Translations under genes and position numbers: made by a program
In this document: one piece after another, positions 49,772 through 60,200 of the stretch
Numbering within the stretch: position 1 is the first letter of the stretch
How the letters are laid out: each line of letters starts with the position of its first letter
NCBI GenBank assembly: GCA_945859605.1
Contig: OX243822.1
Coordinates: forward strand, 5,700,352-5,764,351
Direction of reading: 5' to 3'
DNA from: Lumbricus rubellus
Lineage: Eukaryota > Annelida > Clitellata > Crassiclitellata > Lumbricidae
Length of the DNA stretch: 64,000 nt
The notes under the pieces: model-generated
Database searches by the model: none
What the model was told of the DNA's origin: nothing
The model's input: the letters and a program-made list of their open reading frames with translations, nothing else

Positions 49772-51557
49772 TAGGGTTGCCAGGCGTCCGGTAATGAACC
49801 GGACAGTCCGGTATTTGCACAATCTGTCCGGTTAGAAATTTCAGGCATTACCGGACATGGCGGTGTCCGGTAAATTATTATTGCTAGCAACAAGTGTTGA
49901 AGTGTAGTTTCTTGTGTCCATAAATAGACATCTGTTTGCGATTTTCCAAATATATTGCCGTTTTTCTACCTCTTCAAATGCAGTCAGCTTGAGATACGTG
50001 GTATATAGGTAGGCCAATACACAGACAGATAAATGAATATGCCATTGCTTAATGTGGCTGGATACACAAGTAGGCTATATATAGCTGGAGACAAGCCAGG
50101 CTAAACCAACCGTTCAACCGTACACTTAATTATAAGTTATCCGATATAGGTCTATACCAGTATGATGAATGTCACTGATCCTGTGCTCCAGATGTCTTCA
50201 ATTAGTCGTACCCTGCATATTATGATCCCTCCCAACATAACAATTGACTGGGTGATGAGACGAAGCACAGAAGAGGAGGGATGGGGCCTGAAGTGGGGAG
50301 AGGATGGGAAGATGGCAGATTTGGATTTCGCGGATGATATAGCACTACTGGAGGATTCATGGGAGGGAATGAGAAAACTCACGGGCTGTGTAGAGAAGCA
50401 GGCAGGCTTGGTCGGTTTAAGGATCAATACTTCAAAGACAAAGATCATGAAAATAGGAAAATGGGAAACGTCAGAGTGCATCAAGGTCAGGGAGGATGTG
50501 TTGGAGGAGGTGGAAGACTTCTGCTACCTGGGAAGTGTGATTGCGAACAATGGCAATTGCGATAAGGATATCCGATCCAGATTAGGAAAGGCGAATACGA
50601 TATTTGGGCGATTAAACAACATATGGAGGGACAAGGGGCTCAGTATAACAACAAAGACAAGATTATATAGAGCATTGGTGCTGACAGTGTTGCTATATGG
50701 AGCGGAGAATGGTCGGTGACCAAAGCAAACATGAAGAGGCTAGAGGCAGCTCATCATAGATGGCAGAGGAGGATACTTGGGATTACTTGGAAGGATAAAA
50801 TCAGAAATGAAGAAGTAAGGAAAAGAACATCTATGGAGAAATTGGAGGAGATGATGAAGAAATTGCGTCTGCGGTGGTTGGGACATCTACACAGATCAAA
50901 TGAAGAAAGAATCATGAAGCAGGCAATGCACTGGACTCCGACTGGATGGAGAAGAAGACGAGGTCGACCAAGAAAGACCTGGCGGGATATGGTGATACAA
51001 GACCTGGAAGACGGCGGAATGACGTGGGAGGTGACCAGGACAGCTGCAGAGGACAGAGTGACGTGGAGGACCTGTGTCGCCCGATGCACTACAAATGCGT
51101 GGAAGGACTAAGGTCTAAGGTCTAAGGTCCCAACATATTATAGTATGTTACCGGTTTTTAGTCCTCCCCGAGCAGATCTGCATATCCAATCCACTCCCCT
51201 TATCTCTTCCCATCGCCAACTGCTCCGCCTCCTCTCACCTTCCCAAGACTTATCCAAACATCACAAGCCTCAGAATTAGGGTGACATCTCTCATCAGGCA
51301 ATTAATCTCCCACGCACAATCAGCTTTTCATGCATGACGAGTTTACGACAGGGTTGCAGCATATCAAATTTCTAGCCGTTGCATTCTAGATAGGCCAACG
51401 GACTTCCCATAAGCAAAATCACGGAAGACACTTTTTATCTAACCTACATGTTCGTTGCCAAATTAAGCTGCATCCACGGCATACAGTGCTATATATATAT
51501 ATATAAATATATATATACATAGTCCGGTAATTTACTCAAGGCTGCCTGGCAACCCTA
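49772..51557. mobile_element. hAT-type element carrying a LINE fragment, TSD TGTGTAGG
   Basis: The inverted ends are TAGGGTTGCCAGGC and GCCTGGCAACCCTA. Perfect TGTGTAGG duplications lie at 49764-49771 and 51558-51565. The CCGGTAA motif repeats inside both ends. No hAT transposase is present; the centre holds the LINE remnant at 50160-51130. Confidence 0.9.
50160..51130 (+). pseudogene. LINE reverse-transcriptase remnant (RTE-like)
   Basis: The first frame encodes the RT catalytic box LDFADDIALL and the downstream thumb region (FCYLGSVIANNG, TRLYRALVLTVLLYG). It stops near 50719 and continues in another frame as RLEAAHHRWQRRILGI and RWLGHLHRSNEERI, ending at 51111. The endonuclease and N-terminal RT parts are missing. 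The 3' tail is TAAGGTC repeated three times. Clade assignment is tentative. Confidence 0.85.
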
Positions 51558-51565
51558 TGTGTAGG

Positions 51566-52758
51566 GCATTCTTAGGTGTAGGGCATGGGTGGGCAATGTG
51601 TAAGTGGGACGAGAGAGAGCCTAGCAAACATGATTTTTCTGTATTGCTGCTCAAAAATGCGCTTATAAAAGCCGCTATAATCTAAAGACAAGTTTCGTTT
51701 CTTTGAAACGCAGTGTAAATTTGCAAGATCTAACCTTGTCCAGGGAATAAACTATGACCTTTAATACTGTAAACACACTTATTATTTCGGTGATCAACCA
51801 CTCTATCGTATAATTTATAATAACACGGAAGGGGTCATAATTATTATTATTATCATATGATTCGAGTCAAAGGGACCGTTCAACTATTCATAACATAAAC
51901 GTGTACGAAATGACAGTGAACTAAAGGGCCTCTACTAGCCAAGTCTAGGCCCTAGGCTTAGGGTGCCAGATTATTAGCAAGCGCCGCTGAGTCGAGTCAG
52001 AAGGGTTGGCAAAGAGAGTTGTCAGCTGTAAATTATTCAAGTAGCCTACTGCTGCCAAAAAGACCAGAGAGAATTAAGGGGCAGAGATGCAGTGCAAATA
52101 TAGCAAGCCCCAATGTAAATATTTACATAAAGGCCTATAATTATGATTTCGTAGGGTTATAGTGATCACTGATCAGCAGAGCATTAGAACGGCGATCAAA
52201 GCTGCTGCAGGAGAGAAGATCAATAGGCAGACGAGAAATGGGGGATGAATGAGAGGTTCCGACTTTTTTGCGATGACAGCTTTTGGCACTGTTTTATAAC
52301 AAAGATGATTGGCGGCGTCCTCCTCATTTATCTATGCCTGGGACTGGCACTGCCACGTCTTGGGCAGCAGAGTGCAAAATTATGGCCTTGAGCTGCCCAA
52401 ACCTGGTCCAAGCATGCACGGCCTTCTAAATTAATGGTCCAAGCCGATGACCATGACATTCAGTGGTCCGATTTTAGCACGTGACGATGAGCCCTCATTA
52501 CGTTCAAGTATCGACCTATTTACGAACGAATCAAATGAAATGTTCAGGGCTTAACGACACTGTTTCATATCGGCGACCTACTTATAGCCAATCAGAGGAC
52601 ATGAGGCCATCATAACGTTACTGCTTATCGGCAGTGCTAGGAGATTAGGACCAGAGAAATTAATTAATTATTGCATAATGGCGCTTAATTAAATCTTAAT
52701 ACGATTGAAGGGGGTTGGCTGACTATTGACTGTTTTGATAATTATATTCGGCCGAAGA
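51566..52758. other. Upstream of PLA2G15; no gene seen
   Basis: Contains a copy of the dispersed 'GGGACTGGCACTGCCACGTC' repeat near 52290-52375 and a fragment CTTAACGACACTGTTTCATAT near 52550. Confidence 0.5.
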
Positions 52759-52867
52759 ATGAAAGGAGTTCTGAGTGCGTTCGGCTGTTTAATCATCTGC
52801 TTGGTCGAGCAGAGTGAGACTGCACCAACGGCGGTGGCGAATAGCAAATTATCGCCCATTGTTTTAG
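52759..52867 (+). CDS. PLA2G15 exon 1
   Basis: ATG followed by a hydrophobic signal peptide ([13 protein letters not shown]) and a short pro-like segment. Donor TTAG|GTAAAT, phase 1. Confidence 0.88.
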
Positions 52868-54212
52868 GTAAATAAACACGAAATTAATATGGTTTAAAAT
52901 TTGACAGCATCGTTCAAAATATTTACGTCAAGTTAGAATGCTGTTTCATGTAATCGTATTGATGCTAGTGTTTCATGTTACGATTCTAAAGGTGGTTATT
53001 AAGGTTATGCGCCTTAGCAACGCTACTTGCACCGTACGCGTTTTAAAATTCAGGCCTTTGTTGCATTAATTTCGGGATTATATGAGAAATCCATTTATCG
53101 AATATCCACGTAGTTTGGAGTATATTCATTATGCGTCCAAACATCCGAAAGCTGGCTGTCACTGCCCTCCGTATTTTCATTGTGCTTTGTATTGTGTCAA
53201 ATTCATTAATTCATTCATTCCGAAAACTTATATGGCGCCCCTTCGAGAAGTCTACTCAGAGGCACTCCCAGCCATGGCTATTTATTTCTATAGCGCCGCT
53301 CACAGTCACTTGTTCCGTATGTGATCCAAGTTTGGGCCCCATCGTGGGAAGTTTATCGAGAATAATCATCATGATCTCTTTTACAAGTAATAGTCAAAAT
53401 AAATAATAGTCATATTTCATATTTTGATAATACATAACTGAGGTCTAGTAAATGTTTCGTCTCGTCTTGTAGTTCCTGGCGATGGTGGCAGTCAGTTTGA
53501 GGCGCGGCTGGACAAGCCGACTGTTCAGCACATCTTCTGCACGCATAAGACAGACAAATGGTATTCGCTGTGGCTCAACCTCGAACTCCTTGGACCGTAC
53601 ATCCTCGACTGCTTTGTTGATAATATGAAGTAGGATGATTGTCCCTACTTATTTTATTTGTCGCATTTCTTATAGCGCCCCTTCAAGCTCTCTACACAGA
53701 GGCGCTCCCAACTGCAGAGCGGACACTGCATCAAAGTTTCACGCTGAACCGCACAAGAAATTGCGAGTGAGGGACCTGTTTGGGGTTCTTACGCAGCTCT
53801 AGGCTTGCAGTGGTTTCGAACCTGCAACCCTCCGGCTCCAAAGTGCCAAACATACCACTGCACCATCATGCCCCACATGCTTCACTAATTTGGATATTGT
53901 GTGAAGATGAAAGAGGAGGTGGGAGAAAGGGAAAAGGACGAGGTAGAAGAGGAGGTAGTGGTGAAGGAGGAAGAGAACAAGAGGACATAGAAAAGGAGGT
54001 AGTGGTGGAGGAAGAGGTGGGAGAAAGAGGAAAAAGGAGGAGGTACAGGACTACAGGAGTAGGTAGTACTTTGACGAGGAGGTGGAGGAAGTGGCAGTGG
54101 ATGAGATGGTGTTGATATGGAAGAAGGAGGTGGTGGTGGGATAGTGTTTTGTGTTTTGCAGAGGCGCCTTTGTAACAGCATGTGCTGTGTTACGGCGCCA
54201 TAGAAATTGTCG

Positions 54213-54263
<51 letters not shown>

Positions 54264-57200
54264 GATTATTATTATTATAGTTAGTGGTGGAGGAGGAGGT
54301 GGTGGAGCAGATGTAAGACGAGGCGCCTACCTGTTTGCTATCTATTTGTCCCCTGTTTGCTCATTTAGGAATGGTGTAGCGCTCTGTCCAAGAATTATTC
54401 CTTAGTAGCCACACTTTATTGAAAGACAGGAGTTTTATTTATTTAAGATATTCGGAACTACCTCTGAGGATCTTCTCTTGAAGTGGTGCTATATAAATTC
54501 TGCATTACGATTACGATTATGTATATTTTCAATTTTTTAATGCATTTTTTTAATGCCTGTTAGAACTTGTGTTGGTTCTGTTGACCTTAAAGATTGACCT
54601 ATGATCCGGTGACGCGAACGACAAAGAACCAGCCGGGTGTCGAGATAAGACAACCTGGTTTCGGTAACTCGAGTTCCGTGGAGTGGCTCGACTCGAGTCA
54701 ACTGGGAGCGAGTAAGTGGCGTAGAGTTTGCGCTCATAAAGTATTGCTCGTTAAAGTGAAGCTAAGTAAAGTAAGTTTCGTTCTCATGACAGGAAATGGT
54801 GGCTCAGTGGTTAGAGTGATCACCTTCTAATGCAGTGTATGAGTTCAATTCTCTTTCTCTCCTGAGGCGGTTACTGTGTAGGGAACTTTGGCCAGTCTTT
54901 GCTCAGAATTGCCCATGATAATTAGACACCTTTAAAACGGTTTAAACTGAAACTATATAAGGATGGAAAAAGATGCATGGTTAATAGGTTCTTTATGGTC
55001 TTTCTCTCCTGAGGCGGTTACTATGTGGGAACATTTTGCCAATCATTCGCTGACAATTACTAATGATAGTTAAACACCTTTAAAACGTTGTCAACCAAAA
55101 CTATGTAAGTAGGGATTGCGATGCGCCATTAATTATGTTCTGGGATACGTTAAAGCAGGGGTGTCAAACCTTTTTTTAGTGGCGGGCCAGTGTGAACATC
55201 TTCCAACAAGGGTGTCGAAGCTGCTGAGCAAATTTGGGTAGTGATTTGAGAGGGAGCTCCGGGCTTGGTGAGCTAATTCCCAGAGCATTTTAAATAATAT
55301 AAGTTTCGTAACTTTCATAATTTTGTTAACAGACAACCAACCGGAAACCAAAGATAGGCCTACACAGAGCTGTGCGTCTGAGCAAAAGTGATCTCGGGAA
55401 GATAAGACTCCCATGTATTTGGCGCTGACTGTAAAATATAAAAATTTGAACTTTTATCCTCTAATTTTGTAATCTTTAGGGAAGGTTCCGCGGGCCAGAT
55501 ATAAATCGTCGGCGGTCCAAAATTGGCCCACGGGCCAGCTCTTTGACACCCCTGTTCTAGATCATCCTTATCTCCTGAGACGGTTATTGTGTAGGAACTT
55601 TTCGCTGATATTTCACTAATGACAGTTCGTCGTCGTCGTCGTCGTGCCCATCCTCATTGCTGCGGATCGGGGATCAGAGTCGACGACGTCATCCTCCTCC
55701 ATTGTTCTCTGTTCCTCGCGGTCCTCACGCAGTCCACCATCGCCATCCCCGTCCACTCCTCCACGTCATCCATCCATCTTCTTCTTGGCCTTCCTCGGGC
55801 CCTTTTTCCATCCACATAGCCCTGACATATGAATGCCGGCAGCTTGTCTGCTCGGATCATATGTCCGAAGTAGTTCAGCTTCCTTGCTTTCACCACCTCC
55901 AGCAGGCGCCGTTCCGGCTGTATCTCTTCCAGTATAGATTCATTTGTTCTAAATTCCCTCCAGCTGACTCTCAGCATCTTTCTATATGTTGTCATCTCAA
56001 ATGCTGATATTCTCTTTTTGTCTTCCACCCTTAGCGTCCAAGTTTCACAGCCATACAGCGCCACTGGCCACACCAATGACCCCATAAGCCTTAGCTTCAA
56101 CCCTCTTCCAATTGCTCTATCCTTCCACAGCGCAGTCAAAGACCCCATGGCTGTTCGCGCCATCCCCAGTCTTGCTCTTATTTCCCTACCTCCATCTCCA
56201 CTCTCCTCCACTATGGCTCCTAGGTATCGGAACGACTCCACCTGCTCCAAGGTTCCTCCATTACATGTGATCACTATCTTCTCTCGATTTCTGCTCACTA
56301 CCATGACTTTTGTTTTCTTGATATTCATTTCCAGCCCATATTTCTTAGATGTTTCATTCACTCTGTCCATTAGTTGCTGGAGCGCTTCCTTTGATGTAGC
56401 AACGAGTACGATATCGTCCGCGTATCTCAAGTTGTTTATTGTCCGTCCGCTTACCGTTACTCCGATCCAGCTAAGCAAATCCGCAGACTCTCTGATCACC
56501 TTCTCTGAGTACCCGTTGAATGACAATGGTGATATCAGGCAGCCCTGCCTCACTCCCTTCCCAATCCTAAACCATTCTGTGGTTTCCTTGTCCATGCGGA
56601 CCGCTGCCTGCTGGTTGTCGTACAGGCTTTTGAACACCTTCACTACTTGGCTGTCCACTCCCATTTCTTTTAGCACTGTCCAAAGTTTCCCATGCTTCAC
56701 CGAGTCAAAAGCTTTCTTATAGTCTATGAAGGCTATATACAGAGGCGTTTGATGTTCTCTTGCTTTCTCAATGATGATTCGTAGATTGAAAATCTGATCT
56801 CTTGTGCCCACTCCCTTCCTGAATCCCATCTGTACGTCTGATAGCTCCTCATCCGCCACCTTCTGCATCCTGCCAAGCAGAACTCTGAGCATTATTTTGC
56901 TGGCATGGCTGATCAGGGCAATAGTTCTGTGCTCCTCACATTTTGTTGTTCCCTTAACTTTCGGAATCGCAACGAAGATTGACTTAATCCAGTCCTCAGG
57001 CCATTCCTCTGTTTCCAGTATCTTGTTGCATAGCTTGCAGAAAACCGCAGCAATCTCCTCGCTATCCACCTTCCATAATTCCGCCGGCAGTTCGTCGATT
57101 CCCGTTGCCTTCCCTTTTGGCAGCCTCCTGATTGCATCTCTGACTTCATCCACCAGTATCGGCGCTGTCCTCTCTCCGCTCCCCACTTCATCCCCCTCCA

Positions 57201-60200
57201 TTCGTTCCCTCTCTTCTTCATCTTCCTCCCTGTCCCTGTATAGCTCTTCTGTATACTGTCTCCATCTCGTTTTTATGCTCTCCATGTCCGACAGTAACCT
57301 TCCTTCTTCATCTGCAATATTCCTTTGTTTAGGCATCACGTTTTGCCGGAGTTTCTTTATCACATCAAAAGCCACTTTTGTGTTTCCTCTATTCATGCCA
57401 TCTTCAATGTTCTCGCATTGCTTTTTCAACCATTCTTTTCTATCCACCCTGATATTTCTTTGTACTTCACTTTTTGCTTCTGCATACGCTCTCCTGCCTT
57501 CTTCATTTCTATCCTTCCCCGGTTTCAGATTTCTTCTTGTCTCTATCAACTTCAAGGTTTCCATTGTCATCCATGGCTTGTTCTTTCTTTTCTTTCTCTT
57601 CCCCAACCATTTCTCTGCGATGTTTTTCGTTTCTTCTTTGATATCCTCCCACAGTTCATTTGGATCTTTCTCTTCCTCACAACCCAGGAGAGTCTCAAAA
57701 ATGTTGCTCACCTCCAATGACAGTTAGACACCTTTAAAACGTTGTTAACCAAAACTATGTAAGTTCATGCGATGCGCCATTAATTATGTTATGGGTTCGG
57801 ATAAAGGCAATAATGCGTGGTATATTGAAGCTTACTACAGTAAGTTAATTTCTCCAGAGAGGAAAAGGAGCTGATAGGTTAGAGCGCTTGTCTTTTAAAG
57901 CAAACAGTATACGGTTTGATCCCTGAGATGGTTACTGTGTATGGCCATGAGACAGTAGATCTTCACTCTCAATTGCTTGCACAATCGATCGTAATTGTAA
58001 ATTCTAAGCTTCTAAAGCGCCACTTGAAAGCCAAGCGCATTACTGCAGGTCATTAAGAAACACTGACTGAGTCTTAGCCATGAGATAAAAATGTGCTAGC
58101 AGCATAACTTTTAGGATTTTAAGTAAATAAGTTCACTCTTTAAATTGCACCGCTTTCAAACTCACAATGGGACATACAGCATAAGACAGTCATTTATTCA
58201 TTACAAGTGTCTATATAGTGCCCATTCAAGGTTACTACTCAGGAGCACTCCCGACCCAACCCCAACTAAAGAGGACAGTTTTACAACATAGTCATTGTAC
58301 ATAGAACTAATAGACTTTAGCAATTAAAGATGCAAGTCAAATCAGAAGCTGGTTGAAATGACGAAAACATTAACTGTAAGCACAATTCATGCATCCATGC
58401 AGCATCCTGATGATAAATCTCTTTCCAATCAACGAACGAAAGCGCTCGTGGTATCGCTAGATAATGTGAGCAAGGAAAAGGTTGACATCCTACAATATGT
58501 CTTTTTCATTCGTTTCCAGCCGCGTATTTCTACAGCATCGTGGAAAGTCTCGTGAAAAATCTTGGCTACAAGAGGAATGCGACAGTACGAGGCGCCCCAT
58601 ACGACTTCAGAAAAGCACCAAGTGAGAACTTAGCATTTCTTTTGTGATCAATGTGATCAAATTTTCCAATGCAATGTAAGTCTTTTGCACTAAACCTATC
58701 TTGTAAAGTAAAGATCCTCTGTTGGCTTCTCAAAAATGGATTTTCCGGAATTGCCATGTACAGGGAATTCTAAATATTTAGCAACAGTTTGTGTTCAACA
58801 TTCTTCGTGTGCTTGAGTTTATTTTTATGGTTAGAAGCAATCTTGTTTTAGTTCATCTTGTTGTTGCCTAATTTTTGCCGGGAGCACCTCTGAATAGATA
58901 TCTTGAAGAAGCGCTATATAAATTCTTGAATGAATAAATATTGATTGATTGTTATTATTTTGATGACGAAACTCGTGTGATTGTTTGCAGATAAGATGGC
59001 TGACTTGCTGTTGCCTGATCTTGGCCGGGAGCACCTCTGAAGGGCACGATATGAATTTTGATTGATTGATTGTTTGATTGATTGATTGATTGTTAAATTA
59101 TTTCGATGACCATGTGTCTGTTTGCAGATGAGATGGCTGACTATTTGTCTGCGCTGAAGAATCTGGTGGAGGATACGTACGTGAAGAACAACGATCAGCG
59201 TGTTGTTCTGATGGGTCACAGCATGGGCAACCTCTACATCTTATACCTTCTCAACCATCAGACGCAGGCGTGGAAAGACAAGTACATCAGGTCCTTCATC
59301 TCCATCGCAGGACCCTATGGTGGGGCCGTCAAAACGCTACGGTTGATGGCTTCAGGTAGGAGTTCTGTGGTTTTAGACCTGATTAACCAGCAGGGTTGTT
59401 AGAGGATGAGTGTTAATGGGTGTATAGAAACTTGGTGTTACAGGGTATTTGGAAACTGCGTTATTTTGAAACCCAGTGCTAGCAGGGTATTTTTAAACTC
59501 AATGTTAGCAGAGTATTTTGAAACTAAGTGTTGGCAGTGTATTTTTAAACCCAGTGTTAGAAGGGTATTTTTAAATTCAGCGTTAGCAGGGTATTTACGA
59601 TTCAAGGGTTGGCATGATATTTAGGAACTCTGCGTCAGCAGGATATTTAGAATCTTGGCAACGGAGTGGGGCCTACACTGACCACTTGAGGCTTTTTGGT
59701 GCTATGTATATGTTGCCTTATTGTATTGTTAATTGAAAACTTTATAATGGATTAAATGTATATGTACTATTAATGTATATGTACTATTAAAAGTATATGT
59801 ACTAAATTTTATATTGCGACCATATATGACCTCGATCCTGCTCCGTGTGCGGCTAACCATGCTTTTTTTCATCAATTAAAAACTGGTTGATTTCTGTTTG
59901 TAGGAGACAATCTGGGCGTATTTGTCGTGAATCCGTTGACCGCTCGCGAGCAGCAGCGTACGATGCCGAGCACATCGTGGCTCCTGCCGTACGATACGTT
60001 CTGGAGAGATGACGAGATCCTTGTGTACGGTCCAAATGTCAACTACACGGTGAAGGATTATAAAAGGTTCTTTGATGATATCGAGTATCCAGATGGTTAT
60101 TCGATGCGAGAGGATACCGAGAATCTAATCAAGGTTGGTTATCGTTGATACCCTTTGTGTATTTTGTCCTTCTATAGCGGTTCCGGGAATTTCGGGCCCC

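Noticed and set aside
56804..57727. 307-codon Ser-rich plus-strand ORF
   Set aside because: Shadow of the LINE RT frame on the minus strand.
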